Made by a program: the position numbers and the translations under genes. Positions 44,091 through 56,251 of a stretch of 64,000 nt of DNA are shown piece by piece. The notes under the pieces were generated by a model that worked only from the letters and a program-made list of their open reading frames with translations, did no database searches and was not told where the DNA came from. Source of the stretch: Arabidopsis thaliana (lineage: Eukaryota; Streptophyta; Magnoliopsida; Brassicales; Brassicaceae); assembly GCF_000001735.4 (NCBI RefSeq), contig NC_003075.7:4465001-4529000 (forward strand). The letters are read 5' to 3'. The first letter of the stretch is position 1. Each line of letters opens with the position of its first letter.

Positions 44091-44499
44091 CGATCTCGAC
44101 TTCGGGCCCAAAAATGCAAAGTAAATAGGGATTGCTTACACCTCATCTATACAAAAAATCCTTCGATAGACAAAATTTCGCGCTAACGATTCTCATTTTC
44201 CTAGCCTGCCATCTATTCTTTGGGAGCTCTCATGTAACAATGTAATGTTTTATTGGCTCCCTCCAATCAGCCCCCCAATCTTTAGCCGGAATTTGGTCGA
44301 TTTCATGAAATATTGAGCTTCTGGCTCGGGATGCTCATTTGGTTCGAAGACGTCTTCGTCAACCCATGGTTCGGTCTTGGCTTCAACAGTGTTTTCCGGG
44401 GCTATATCTTCTAATGGTTCGACAATTTCTTTGACCCTATTACCTTCTTGCACGGCTGGCTTATGTACGGCTGCCCCTTTTGACTTTCGTCTCTTGACA

Positions 44500-45441
44500 G
44501 GTGGTAATTCAATTGCGGGTTCACCGCGATCCCGGGCTGCAGCTCGAGACCTTATAGTGACGAGTGTTTTTTTTCTTCCTTAATGCTTCTATTCGAAATA
44601 CATTCTACCGGAATGATTCTCTTGACTTTGGGATCTGACGTTGAAGCCAGAGCCGCGAGTGCATCCGCGGTTGTCTTTTCTCCTCGTGGTATGTGAATGA
44701 GTTCAAACTTCTTGAAATTTGTAGTCAAATCTTTGACCACCTCAAGATATGCCTCCATTCTTGAATCTTTGGCTTCATAGTCTCCATTGAATTGGTTAAC
44801 AACCAGTTGTGAATCACATTAGGTGATCACTTCATCAGCTCCAACTCCCTGTGCCAACCTGAGTCCGGCGATTAATGCTTCATATTCTGCGTCATTGTTA
44901 GATGCAAAGAATAATAACCGGAATGATTGCTCAAGGATTTTTGAGGTGGGAGACTCCAATTTGATCCCCACCCCGGATCCATTTTTTGATGAAGACCCAT
45001 CGACGTGTAACTTCCAAGTCTGATATTCTGGTTGCTCCCGTCCGCCAAGTACCTGCAACTCTGTTAAAAAATCAGCTAGAACTTAAGTCTCATGGCGACT
45101 CGGCTCTTGTACTCTATATCATACTCACTTAACTCCACCGCCCACTTCGCCAACCTCCCAGATTGGTTCTGACTATGAAGGATTGTTCGAAGCGGTTGAT
45201 TTGATAACACTTCGATTGGGTGAGATTAAAAATACGGGTGAAGCTTCCGAGCTGAAGTTACTACCGCAAGTGCAAGCTTTTCCATCATCGTATACTTGGT
45301 CTCCGGATCCGTCATGGATTTGCTTATGTAGTAAATTGGTTTTTGTTCTCCTCGGTCTTCTCGGATCAAGACTCTGCTAACTGCATGGCCCGAGACCAAG
45401 ACATATAGATAAAGTTTCTCATCCGCTTTTGGTTTCGACAA
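44500..45441 (-). pseudogene. Element D RNase H regions
   Basis: The segment 45441-45226 has the first RNase H tail (YLYVLVSGHAVSRVLIREDR then GEQKPIYYISKSMTDPETKY). A second RNase H domain follows at 45058-44552 (LHVDGSSSKNGSGVGI; NDAEYEALIAGLRLAQ; a stop; [27 protein letters not shown]). A second, plant-type RNase H after the first is characteristic of the Tat lineage. One TAA lies at 44819-44821. A Pro/Glu-rich spacer (44453-44250) leads to integrase. Confidence 0.75.
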
Positions 45442-46321
45442 TATAGGTGGAGTGGTCAGATATGCTTTGAGCTGTCCGAATGCTTCTTCTATGATAAAAA
45501 GGCAATGATTTGTCGGTCGATCTTGAAATAAAACGATTCAGTGCCGCAATCGGACCGGTTAACCGCTGTACTTCCTTGAAGTTTCTTGGAGATGGCATGT
45601 TGAGAAAGGCGTTAATTAGGTTTGAATTTGCCTCAATTCCTCGCTTTGTAACAATATAACCGAGGAATTCCCAGGATGGGACTCCAAACGTACACTTCGC
45701 CGGGTTTAGCTTCATTCGATATGGGTTAAGGATCGTGAAACATTCTTCTAAATGCTTAATATGATCTTCCTTTTTCAATGATTTCACTAGCCTATCATCG
45801 ATATAGACTTCCATTGTCTTTCCGAGGTACTCGTTGAACATTTTGTTAATCAGACGTTCATAAGTCGCTCCCACGTTCTTTAATCCAAAAGGCATTACCT
45901 TATAACAATAGATGCCTCTGTCCGTGATAAATGACGTTTTCTCTTGATTTTCTAGACTCATCATGATCTGGTTGTATCCCGAAAAGGCATCCATGAAAGT
46001 TAGCAATTCGTTTCCGGTAGTTGATTCCACAAGACGATCTATATGTGGGAGATAGAAACTGTCTTTTGGACAAGCTTTGTTAAGATATGTAAAATGGATG
46101 CACACTCTATCCTTTCCATTCTTCTTTTTGACCACAACGGTATTCGCCACCCAATCCGGATACTGCACTTCTCTTATAGATCCTATTATTAAAAGTTTAT
46201 CCACTTCGTCGTTTACCGCTTTTGCTCGTTCCACTCCGAGTTTCCTTCTTTTCTGTTTTACAGGCTTGAAGCTCGGATCCACATTCAACTCGTGACAAAT
46301 TATACTTGGGTCTATGACCAA
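45419..46321 (-). CDS. Element D reverse transcriptase
   Basis: An open frame of 300 codons holds RT motifs in order: KKKNGKDRVCIHFTYLNKAC, FMDAFSGYNQIMM, YKVMPFGLKNVGATYERLIN, then the catalytic YIDDRLVKS (Arg where Met is usual) and LGYIVTKRGIE. It reads into the connection region (NFKEVQRLTGPIAALNRFIS) before shifting frame near 45500. The core residues of the YxDD box are present. Confidence 0.85.
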   Translation of the reverse strand: MVIDPSIICHELNVDPSFKPVKQKRRKLGVERAKAVNDEVDKLLIIGSIREVQYPDWVANTVVVKKKNGKDRVCIHFTYLNKACPKDSFYLPHIDRLVESTTGNELLTFMDAFSGYNQIMMSLENQEKTSFITDRGIYCYKVMPFGLKNVGATYERLINKMFNEYLGKTMEVYIDDRLVKSLKKEDHIKHLEECFTILNPYRMKLNPAKCTFGVPSWEFLGYIVTKRGIEANSNLINAFLNMPSPRNFKEVQRLTGPIAALNRFISRSTDKSLPFYHRRSIRTAQSISDHSTYIVETKSG

Positions 46322-46512
46322 GCAAATGATTCCTTGTTCCTCCTTAACAGCTCGATTAAAGCTTCTTTTATTTCGCCGGGTAAAGTAGCTCTAATCCGCA
46401 CTTTCCGATCCGGTTTATCTCCTTCTAGAATTACTTCGACCACAACATCGTCAACCTTCTGCCCGCTAGGAAACCTCGGGACTACTCCTTTCTTTGCGGG
46501 CTTCGTTAATTG

Positions 46513-46960
46513 CTATTGGATTTTCAATCGGTGGCTAGCTAAATAACAAGTTCTCCAAGCTTCTTGGTCTCCCCGGATAGTTTCCACTCCGTTTGGGGTT
46601 GGAAATTTGAGGCACTGATGATACGTAGAGGGGACCGCTTTCATCTGGTAGATCCATGGAGTTCCGAGGATGATGTTATAAGCTGCTGGTTTATCAAAGA
46701 CGACAAAGTCTACAATCTTTGATATCTTTCCCGCCAAAACTGGTAGCTTGATTGTTCCGAGAGACATTGCTGATTCACTTGTGAAAGCTTCTAAAGGAGA
46801 TGGCGGTCCTACTACATCCGCCCTGCTTATCCCCATCCTTTCCAAGGTGTTTAGAAAGCTTAGACCTACCGAACTACCGGTGTCGACGAGGATTCTTGAA
46901 ACCTCGAAGTTAGCTACATCCAGCGTAATTACTAGTGCATCATCGTGAGGTCTTTTGAGG
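46513..46960 (-). pseudogene. Element D aspartic protease
   Basis: On the minus strand [20 protein letters not shown] then [16 protein letters not shown] carries the DTGS active site (about 46870-46885). The ORF 46845-46513 continues to [17 protein letters not shown], the C-terminal motif, and ends in a stop after LKIQ. It joins gag in another frame. Confidence 0.75.
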
Positions 46961-47289
46961 TGCTGCGTTTCCTTTTCCTCGAATGATATTGAAGCGCCTT
47001 GAAAATCTATCTCTTCACTTAACTTGACTTTAGAGGAACATTCCGTTTATGCTTTTTGATTGTCCTGATGGAATCACGGCAAAGTTTGGAACCTCCAAGA
47101 ATTACGTTAATTTTACCTTTTGAACTTCTTGGTTCTTCTTCGCTAGTCGGTCTTGGTCTCTTAGAGTTTTGAGCTTTGAAATTATCCCTTGATTCATGGT
47201 ATTGCTTGACGAAATCCTCCATGTTGAATTTTGAAAGACCTCCGCTTGCCCATAGTTCTGCGAGATGCCTTTTGAGTACATTGCAGTCT

Positions 47290-48530
47290 TTGGTCAGATG
47301 CCCGGTGACTCTATGTATATCACAATACAGGCTTTCATCTCGAATCCAAGTATTTGACCTTCCTTTTCCCTGAAACTATTTCCCGACGTTATTGTTGAAT
47401 GTTTGTGAACCAAACTTCCTCGGTCCTTGATTCTCCCGAGGTTCGAACTTCTTGGGTGGAAAAGTGACTGATGGTTTTGCTTGCTTATTTCTCTTCGCAA
47501 AACTTTCTTTTTCATCTTCGACTTCCATCCAATTGTTTGCTCGGAATAACGCATCTTGAATAGTATCAGGTTTGTGTAGTATCAAATCTTCTTTGAATCT
47601 CGAATCATGCCATAATCCTTTTCGCAAAGCTGATAAAGTTGACTGTTGTGAGATCCTTGGGAGCTTTGAGAGTACGTTCTTGAATTTGGTGATGAAAGTC
47701 CGAAGTGTTTCGTTCGGCCCTTGAGATAAATTTCAAAGGTTGGTATCCGAAATGCTTTTATCCATAAGAATTGAGTATTGTTTCAAAAATACTGCTAAAA
47801 GCTCGTTGAAGTTGCTGATCGACCCTGGTTCCAATTGAGTGAACCACATTAGGGCTTGTCCACACAGATTCTCAAAGAAAAGCTTGTAGTATCCTGCATC
47901 TTCATCGGCTTCGTTCAGATCAACTCACCCAGCAACAATTAGGAAAGTTGCGAGATAGCCTTGCGGATCTTCCAAACCGTTGTACGGTTCTAAGTTAAGT
48001 TTTCGAGAATCTCTGATTCTCAAGCTAGCAATTTGCAGGGTGAAAGGTGTTCGCCTAGCTTTTTCAATGACCCGGTTGATATCCGATTCCGAGCTTTTAG
48101 CTTGGTGGAATTTTGACCTCATTTCTTTCAGTTCCCGGCTTACTTCTCTCATGGTTTTGAACTGGTTGAAGTTCTCTTGCTCGTGTTGATTAACGAACTG
48201 GTTGTAGTCTTCGGGATGCGTTTCTCCATCTTCCGGTTGGATGTCCGCGTTTGTACCATCCGGGGTCGTTTGATCACTTGCTGCATTTCGCGGAAGGGAA
48301 TTTGGGGAACCGAAGATAGTTCTTCGAACTCCAGAGGAATTGCCTGGATTCAAAGAATGAACGCGAGATTGAATAGTAATAACATTTTGACTGAGTGATA
48401 TCTGGGTTGTTTGCAGTATTTTGACGGTTCTTTCCACATTCGAAAACTTCTGCGCCATTTCCGCCATAGTTTGCTGCATGGTCTTGAGAGTTTCGGCTAG
48501 TGAAGCGTTGGTAGCATCTTCTCCATACAT
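47290..48530 (-). pseudogene. Element D gag
   Basis: From ATG 48530 (MYGEDATNASLAETLKTMQQ) a coiled coil leads to the capsid-like segment (LNLEPYNGLEDPQGYLATFL). After a stop at 47925 the same sequence continues with [36 protein letters not shown] and the basic, Gln/Asn-rich C-terminal tail (47627-47376). A CCHC knuckle is not clear. Two stops and one shift interrupt it. Confidence 0.75.
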
Positions 48531-48590
48531 TGTCGCTCACTTCGGAAATGTCGTGTATAGAAAAAATCTGATGACTCAAGAATTCTTTGT

Positions 48591-48610
48591 CCCCACAGAC
48601 GGCGCCAAAA
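48591..48610 (-). other. Primer binding site of element D
   Basis: Minus-strand TGGCGCCGTCTGTGGGGA starts three bases inside the 5' LTR end. TGGCGCCGT is the common 3'-tRNA complement in plant gypsy elements (tRNA-Asp-like). Confidence 0.7.
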
Positions 48611-49086
48611 TGTGGATGTCGGATTCACACACTCAAGTATTTATTTATTTAGTGAGAAGGATTATTCTTGAGGACAAATGTACTAGAAAATAGATTGATG
48701 CTTATAGAGAAAACTATGAGTTTTGTAAGAAAATGTGTATAGTAAGTTTGCACAAAAATGTGTGTGTCTCTACATGGCCTTTGACCCACAATTTATACTC
48801 AAAGAATACATTTAATTCCCATTTACACACAATTATTCTATATTAACTATTCGAATGTTCAAATTTGAATTGATTCCGAACTTTCTGGGCTTCGTCCTCT
48901 GGCCCACCCGACTCTCCAATCCGGGCAGTTCTGACATCGATGTCCAGTCCACCTCGCTGATCAATCACCTCACGTATACTTTTTTACTCAGAAAAGCCCA
49001 TGGGCCTTTCCTCTTTTAGACCCTTCCCTCTTACGTGGCGATCTTTGACCAGTCCCGACCCCACGGTGCGGGATCCGACACCAACA
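48611..49086 (-). repeat. 5' LTR of element D (476 bp)
   Basis: Its partner lies at 37301-37803. It is flanked on the right by CTTGC, equal to the five bases left of the other LTR. Few substitutions separate the pair besides the 27-bp length difference, so insertion is fairly recent. Confidence 0.9.
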
Positions 49087-49162
49087 CTTGCTATCATATT
49101 CCGCTCCTCGATGCACTTTAATAAGAACACTCTATAACTCGACTCTACGTTGGCATGTGTAT
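49087..49162 (-). pseudogene. Host exon fragment between elements D and C
   Basis: The minus strand reads HANVESSYRVFLLKCIEERN then MIAR and runs into the splice donor restored across the CTTGC site with 37300. Only 76 bp survive before the LTR of C begins, so the rest of the host gene lies beyond C, outside the window, or is lost. Confidence 0.5.
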
Positions 49163-50331
49163 TGTTGGTGCAGGAATTAGCACCTCCGACAATACCGGCT
49201 TAAACCGGAGGAATTGTGAATAAAATAGGGAATTCGATTAAACCGGGGTATCCCGGTTAATGGGCCGAAGTCATGAGGTCGTCAGAAGATCTAATTCAAC
49301 AATTGGAGATCGCCCAGCCGACTTCCTAAATCTAAGAAAGAGGAGACTTCCATTTTCAGAGAGGAGTATCTCGCGAAGAATAGAAGGAATGAAGATTCAA
49401 GCCTTAGATAATTAGAAGTTTTGCATATTCTTAGACGGTCAAAGTATTGTATAAATAGAGGGATTTGTCCTCTATTCAATCCATCTTGAACTCAATACAA
49501 TAACCCTACTTTTCCTATAGCAAAACCCTAACTTCATCATTAAGCAACCTTGTTCTTCTTTTCTTACAGTTTCCGATTATCTTAGAGCTAAAAGAGAAGT
49601 GAATTTATATAACCCCTTAGTATAAATTCATTGTTTGGTTTACAGAATCAACATGTACCATGTAAAATAAACTCATCCATATCTAGGCTAGCTTTGTTTG
49701 AGGATTTCTATCACGGGAGTGAATTGATCTGTTGTTGAACATATTGTCTAGGGATAGCTTAATTGCGCTTGTTAACCATTCGAATAGGCTAGGATACCAC
49801 TCCATTCGATTACCCCATCCTTAAGAATTTCTCGTCTATCTGATTTCTCTGTTTTATCGTTAACGCTTAATCGTTCTCATTGCCTGTTTCTTAGTTTTTG
49901 CAATTACTCAACCAACTTACTCGACCACACCCAGTGTCCGACAACAGACTATGCAAACGAGTATAGTTGTCTCATTTCCTGTCTATTACTCGACCAACAT
50001 ACTCGACCACACCCAGTGTCTTGCAACAGACTGTGCAGTCAAGTATAGTTGTTTCATTTCCTGCCTTTTACTCGATCTATTACTCGACCACATCCTACTT
50101 CTGGCATCAACCAGTTGTGGTCGACTGATTTTAGTAATTCTGTTAAAATTTCTGTTTTCTACATGTTCGCTTAGGATTGTTAGAAACCTCAAAACCGTTA
50201 TTGCTTGGCTTCACTTAGTGACTTCAGATCACATCTTATCTGTTTGCATCACAGCTAATTGGATTGACACCTAAAATACTACAACGACAAGATTAGTGTT
50301 TTAGGATTAATTGACTAAAATCCTAATATCA
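49163..50331 (+). repeat. 5' LTR of element C
   Basis: It starts TGTTGGTGCAGG and ends CCTAATATCA, next to a primer site TGGCGTCATTGCC (50335-50347), a degenerate tRNA-Asp complement. TATAAATAG is at 49450-49458. TACTCGACC words cluster between 49910 and 50110, inside two copies of a unit with CACACCCAGTGTC. The left border is set by the TG start only, since the right LTR is outside the window. Confidence 0.7.
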
Positions 50332-50507
50332 ATTTGGCGTCATTGCCAATTGGGTGTTTGTTTGCTATATTTGAGATTTCAGAATTGTTAAGATCAAGTT
50401 TGTTTTTGTTATAAGAGATACGAACATTGTGTCTTTTCAGACTTTGTATTTCAGGTACCTAGCAAACAAGTTTAATCGTCTGTTATAGCCATGTTGCTAC
50501 TTGTTGC

Positions 50508-52080
50508 ATGCATACACGGTCACAAGGGAATCAGAACGTCCTATTCAACGATAACATCTACCGTATTGCTCGCCAATTGAGAGAACAGACAGAAACAGAA
50601 ACAATGGCTAACGTTGTAGATGAACAAGAGCAACCTAACAACATTGGTGCTAGTCACTTTCCAATAACCACAACGAGCGTCATGGCATTGTTCCTCCGCC
50701 GTTTCAAAACAATAATTTTGAGATCAAGAGAGGTCTCATTGCTATGGTTCAGGGGAACAAGTTTCATGGCCTTCCAATGGAGGATCCTCTAGATCACCTT
50801 GACGAGTTTGAAAGGTTTTATAGCCTAACTAAAATCAATGGAGTCATTGAAGATGGTTTCAAGCTTCACTTGTTTCCCTTCTCACTTGGAGACAAAGCCC
50901 ATCTGTGGGAAAAGACGCTACCCCAGGGATCAGTCACAACCTGGGATGACTACAAGAAAACCTTCCTGGCTAAATTTTTCTCTAACTCTAGAATTGCTAG
51001 ACTCCGGAATGAGATATCCGGATTCACACAGACGAATGCTTAAACCTTCTGTGAAGCATGAAAGCGCTTCAAAGGCTATCAGACGAAATGCCCTCATCAC
51101 GGGTTTAAAAAAGCTTCACTTCCCGGCACTCTATACATAGGTGTCCTTCCCAAGATCAGGATGCTTCTTGATACCGCTTCCAACGAGAACTTCCTCAACA
51201 AAGACATTGAAGAAAGATGAGAGCTGGTAGAGAACTTGGCTCAATCGGATGGTAACTACAATGAAGATTACGATAGAAGCATCCGCACCAGCTCTGATTC
51301 TGATGAGAAGCATCGCAGGGAAATGAAAGCTATGAATGACAAGCTAGACAAGTTACTCCTTGTGCAATAGAAGCACGTTCATTTTCTGGGTGATGATGAG
51401 ACGTTCCAAGTCCAGGATGGGGAGACTCTGCAATCAGAAGAAGTGAGCTATGTGTAGAACCAAGGAGGTTACAATAAGGGTTTCAACAACTTCAAGCACA
51501 ACCATCCGAACCTGTCTTATAGAAGTACCAATGTCTACCCTTCACAGAAGCAGAATCAACCCAAGCCCTTTGTTCCATACAACCAAGGTCCAGGGTATGT
51601 TCCTAAGCAGCAGTATCAGGGAAGCTATCAACAGCAACTTCCACCACCGTGGTTCACACAGCAGGAAAATCAACAACCTTCACCAACTCCAGATTCAGAC
51701 TTGAAGAACATGTTACAGCAGATTCTCCAGGGACAAGCAGCAGGAGCAATGAATCTCGCCAAAAAGATGGCAGAAATCCACAACAAGGTTGATTGCACTT
51801 TTAACGATCTGAACATCAAACTTGAGGCACTTACCTCTAATGTCAGATACATGGAAGGCCAAACTGGGTCGACCTCTGCTCCCAAAGTAACAGGACTTCT
51901 CTACAGGACTTCCAGGGAAGTCTATACAGAACCCGTAGGAATACGCCACCGCTCACGCTATCACTATCTGCCATGATCCAGAGCTGCCAACTCGACATGT
52001 CTCCAACTTAGTCACTGAGGACAATGATGTTCAAGAAGGGGAGGCTTCTACTGAGATTGAAATTTAAGTTGTTGGACTCG
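50508..52080 (+). pseudogene. Element C gag
   Basis: It starts with an Athila-like [15 protein letters not shown], shifts frame near 50700, and continues [37 protein letters not shown] and [20 protein letters not shown] (shift near 51040). A Gln/Asn-rich stretch ([16 protein letters not shown]) and a coiled coil follow, with a last conserved block [20 protein letters not shown] in another frame. Several stops (for example 51219, 51369 and 51456) show decay. Confidence 0.75.
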
Positions 52081-52191
52081 GCCATTCAGCTGGATCTCGC
52101 TTTTAAACTAAGTCCACCTTCGACGAGAAAGCAGTAATCATTGAGAGGATGGTTAAACGATTCAAGCCAGCACCATTACCTTCACGTGCTC

Positions 52192-53101
52192 TTATATAGC
52201 TCAAATTGCCTTAAGTTTACTCCCTCAAATAAGAGATCGTTGTTACCACTTAAGGGTCAAATTCCACTGAGCTCTCAATAGACTTATGATGTTATTGTTC
52301 ACACAATAGACTTATGATGTTATTTAATAAGCTAGACGAAGTAATTGAATGTAAACGACAAATAAGCAAGTAAACGAGGTGTAGATTCAAGTGATTAAAG
52401 CGTCGGATCTAAGGAATTATCTCGGAAGATAGATAAGTTGTAGATCTAGCTAATATTAGGATTGTTATCGCACCGTTCTCGAACTCAAACTATGATTCTA
52501 GAGTAACCGGTGGCGTTCCGCGAAACTCTCTATACTTAAAGCTAAGATAACCAGAGAAGGCGAGAAATCCTATGCTAAAGCATGCATTGTTAATAAGCTT
52601 GATTAGTTCACCTAGTGTCTAAACCAGAGCCCTTCTATGAGCCTACCTTTTCTTTCTTAAATGCCTAGGCTCATCTGTGATAGTTCAAATAACAAGTACC
52701 TATGGCGGGCATACCTATTATCTAATATCAAGTTCTAGGTGATCAATCTAAAACTAGCAATAAGAATAAACAAGATGAAGAAGTCTAAGAATAATCATAA
52801 GGGGTTTCCGATCTACTAATCCATCTCAATCCCTATTGAGACTCCCTATACTATAACGACCGCGTCCGGGACGGGGTCTCACATAAACCCAACAAGGTGA
52901 TTACTCAGACATGAAAATAGAAACACAAATCATAATCTGAATAGTTTCCATTGATGAATTAAGAATAATTCTTATTGTGCTCCATAGTTCCCAGATGTGT
53001 AAGTGTACCTGAAATGACTCAAAACATTCGAAAAAGAATAGAAAGACTCTAAAAACCATTCTGAAACTATGTTAGAAATCAGTAAAAACTAGGACATATC
53101 A
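52192..53101 (-). repeat. 3' LTR of element B (910 bp, deleted)
   Basis: It pairs with the 5' LTR but lacks about 300 bp that are present there (61509-61815), and has about 38 extra bases (near 52850-52890, including ACGACCGCGTCCGGGACGGG). The purine tract AAGTGTGGGGGAGT, read on the minus strand, adjoins 53102. Confidence 0.85.
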
Positions 53102-54530
53102 ACTCCCCCACACTTAGCTTTTGCTTGCCTCAAGCAAAACAAAAGGTTGAATCTGTGAAAGAGGTTTGAAAAACATAGAAACTCTCAATCTCTCTAGTTT
53201 ATTACCTTGATCATACAAACCAAATCCATGCACTAAATAGTTCTAATAAAATCCTGACAACCATGTAATTCTCCGCTAGCCCACACAACATCCTAGATTC
53301 CATACCAAAGCACTCAACTATATCCACTAGGCTATCATCGATGGGTCTCATCAATCAAGTAAATGCTTAAGAACCTGCTAGACACATTCATGTACTGTAC
53401 GATGATAAATTGACCATTCTTTATATATTTTTTTTGGTGTTCTTTCTCTCCCCCAGACTTATTCTTTTTAGAGAGTAAACAAAGGGTCGACACCTTCGAC
53501 ATTTTTCCAACATTTGTAATTGATCGTTCCAAATAATGTATAATAATGGGATCATAGGAAATATTCCTACCCCTATACACTATCTGAAAGTCTTCTCAAT
53601 CTCTCACTATCTATTTTTTTTTTTTATTATTTGGGGAGAGGAACACTTTCTTTTTGTCACATTAGTCGACTTATCAGGTATGAACAATGGGTCAAGTCCT
53701 GTTAACACTAACCGTTTTGATGAGAAGAGTAGTGAGATTAGCTCCAGCCTTTGTGGATTATGTTGGGAATGGATGTCCTTAAGTTTGTTGATTGGCTTTA
53801 TGAATTTTCCATTAGTCAGATTGATTTGAATCTGCAGTACTTAAGCAATCTAGGCAATAACTCGAGAGATAGATCATAATTTCAGGCAAAAGTTTTGACT
53901 CAATAAAACAACTATCTAAGTTAAAATGACACAACTGACTCATAAGAAAAGAAAAGATGAAGTTAGTTACTGACTCCCCCAGACTTAGATAACACAGTCC
54001 CAAGAGTTATTAAGCTAGAGGAATTGAAAGAGAAATAATCAAAAGTTAAAAGTTAGGAAACGTGAGTTGCCACCTGAGAGTGGTGTCGATCGATTCTATG
54101 TTGGTGTCGATCGACACTCTGGTCGTTTCGCTAGGCTTTGTGAATTCTGCTCATTGTTGTAGAGCCTTGGTTAGTGTTTTCACATGGATCCTCTAGTTAG
54201 ACTGTTAAATCACTAAAACACACATCAATAGTTCCAACAAAGCATAAGAAAATAAGTGCAACAAGTTTCAAAACAAATAACCAATAGTCTGAAATAAAGC
54301 ATAAACAAAGTCAGAGAACAAAGCAAGATAAGGAGGATGGCTAGTCCTCATGCTTTGAGTCGGAGGTGGATGCGGGAGAGCGACGACGACGACGAGTGGG
54401 AGCAATACAACTGCAACGAGAAAGTGTAGCTATGGCGTTCCAGACGCTCTTGAAACTGTCGACAACGTACTGCTGAAAGACCTGTGGCTCCATCGGGATG
54501 GGTGGAGGAGAAGGCAGTTGATATGGAAGA
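53102..54530. other. 3' untranslated region of element B
   Basis: This lies between the 3' LTR and the ATHILA ORF. It holds the CAAGCAAAAGCTAAG-type tail shared with element A, poly-T stretches and two GGTGTCGATCGA words near 54083-54116. No supported ORF; 53335-53829 readings are chance. Confidence 0.6.
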
Positions 54531-54532
54531 GC

Positions 54533-55560
54533 TTATGAGGAAGATCCAACTCTCGGACCCCCAGCAGGGTCAATGAACTTGTCCTCGGTCTGTGTAGGTG
54601 CAGATCCTGAAGCTGAACCTCTCTGTCGCCTGGAGCATGGTGCGGTATGCAGAAGAGAAGGATCGGGATGAAAGCCTATCTCCTCATGCTCTCCTGTAAT
54701 CTCTATAAGTGCAGGGCGAGGTAACTGAATCATGTGCTGCCCTGTATCATCTCTAAAACACAACAGTAAGTTGCCCTTAAGCCAGTGAGAGTTCTTTAGG
54801 TAAATCTCATCCATAGTGACACGCGTGGTGTTGACTTCTTCGCCCTCAAAGCTGTTGCGGAAATGCTCGAATACGGGAGTGAGAAGACTGCCAACTCTCT
54901 AAGATTTCTGTCCTCTACCTGTAAAGGGCTTGGTCTTGAGCGAGACCAAGTGATGAGCGAACACAGCACCAAAGTTGATATTACGGTCAACCTGCTCAAA
55001 TCCAAGGTTGTCTGGAAAGAAGTCATGAAGAGCGTGATAGAGCAACAACAACTCAGAAAGTCTCATCTTACCAGGCTCCATCTTGCACAACAGTGTGCTA
55101 CTAATCAGCCTAACCAAATATCGCAGAACAGGGTGACGGATCTCTGAGTGTACTGCGTCCTTGGAATCATAGATTCCCTTACCAAACCTACTCCAGAAAA
55201 TCTTAGAATCCTTAAACTGACCAGGCAGGAATACTTCAGTGAGATCATTGTCAAACCCATAGATGTCACACAAATGAGTGGTAGACTGTATCTGACACCG
55301 CGAATGAAGAAGATAAGAGCTCCTTCCTTAGCATTGAGTTTCCTGTCATTCACATAAGAAACCGTAATAGAACCCATGAATTGTCTCACCAGCTCAGGAT
55401 ACAAATCGTACTGCCTACAACAAATGGTTCCCAAACCTATGTCATCTAGTAGTCCTAAAACAAATTTCTCTATCTACAAACGCTGCATCAAACCGAAATC
55501 CGCAAACCGAGTAGGCAAAATTTCTACACTCATTCAAGTATTATAGAACAAGTATCATAA
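54533..55560 (-). pseudogene. ATHILA ORF (PF03078-like) of element B
   Basis: In several minus-strand frames it reads LVRQFMGSITVSYVNDRKLN, IRGVRYSLPLICV, then ICDIYGF-like and PGQFKDSKIFWSRFGKG, LRYLVRLISSTLLCKMEPGK then MRLSELLLLYHALHDFFPDN, and VDRNINFGAVFAHHLVSLKT then KPFTGRG. The tail is DDTGQHMIQLPRPALIEITG. This matches the conserved ATHILA ORF found 3' of pol. A link to envelope function has been proposed for this position in Athila but is not shown here. Frames break near 55250 and 54990. Confidence 0.75.
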
Positions 55561-55570
55561 TCATCCCAAT

Positions 55571-55904
55571 CTAGAGAAAAAGGGCGATTGATATAGTCAC
55601 CTTTAGTGAATTCCCTGTTGACATCTTTCTCCCAAACCCTTTGAGAAGGTATTCTCTCATTTGGAAGCTTTGGCCATGGAAATCGATAAAAAGGTGGTTG
55701 AGGGGCTGCAGCTTGGGATTGCGGTTGGGATGGTCGGAGACAGGCGGCGGTGGAGAAGCGCTGGCGGTGGTGAGGGGCGGCGGTGGAGAAGCGCTGGCGG
55801 TGGTGAGGGGCGGCAGAGGAGGAGGAAGGTCCAACGCTCTTCCTCGCCTTCTTTTCTGCCCTGTCATCTTGTCGGTCGATGGAATTGGCACTTGGGGAAG
55901 ATAG
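55571..55904 (-). pseudogene. N-terminal part of the ATHILA ORF with a duplicated 33-bp repeat
   Basis: From ATG 55891 the reading is basic (KMTGQKRRRGRAL) and then Pro/Ser-rich. A perfect 33-bp duplication (about 55743-55808) gives PPPLTTASASP twice. It is GC-rich unlike its surroundings and likely the start of the same gene as 54533-55560. Confidence 0.5.
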
Positions 55905-56251
55905 AGGATGATATTCTAATGAGTTTAGAGCCTGAAATCACAAGAAACGGTGAAGAATCGAAGGATTAGAGTAGTTTTAGTGAATTCAGCGGTTTTAGAG
56001 AGAAATGAAATGAAAAAGATGAAGTTTTAGGTTAAAACGACTTACTTGGAAAATGCGGGTGTCGATCGACACCATCACGTTTTTGGTCGACATATTTTTT
56101 TTTTATTTTTTTTAATCTGAATAGTCCTATAAAATAAAAATCCTAAGTTAAGAATCAAATGAATAAAATAAATAAAAAGGAAAAATACTTACCACTGGGT
56201 TGCCTCCCACTAAGCGCTTGTTTATAGTCAATAGCTTGACTCAATAGTTGC

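Larger units (their letters stand above)
37301..49086 (-). mobile_element. Tat-lineage Ty3/gypsy element D, full length, TSD CTTGC
   Basis: LTRs lie at 37301-37803 and 48611-49086, each bounded TGTGGATGTC ... CGACACCAACA as read on plus. The direct repeat CTTGC flanks it at 37296-37300 and 49087-49091. On the minus strand the order is 5' LTR, primer site (TGGCGCCGTCTGTGGGGA, next to 48610), gag, protease, RT, two RNase H-type regions, integrase, a block of antisense ORFs, polypurine tract and 3' LTR. Order and antisense ORFs match Tat/Retand-type elements. Frame breaks in gag and integrase mean it probably cannot move alone. Confidence 0.9.

Noticed and set aside
55641-55969. Plus-strand Gly/Arg-rich ORFs
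   Set aside because: They are antisense of the GC-rich ATHILA ORF start and its 33-bp repeat.
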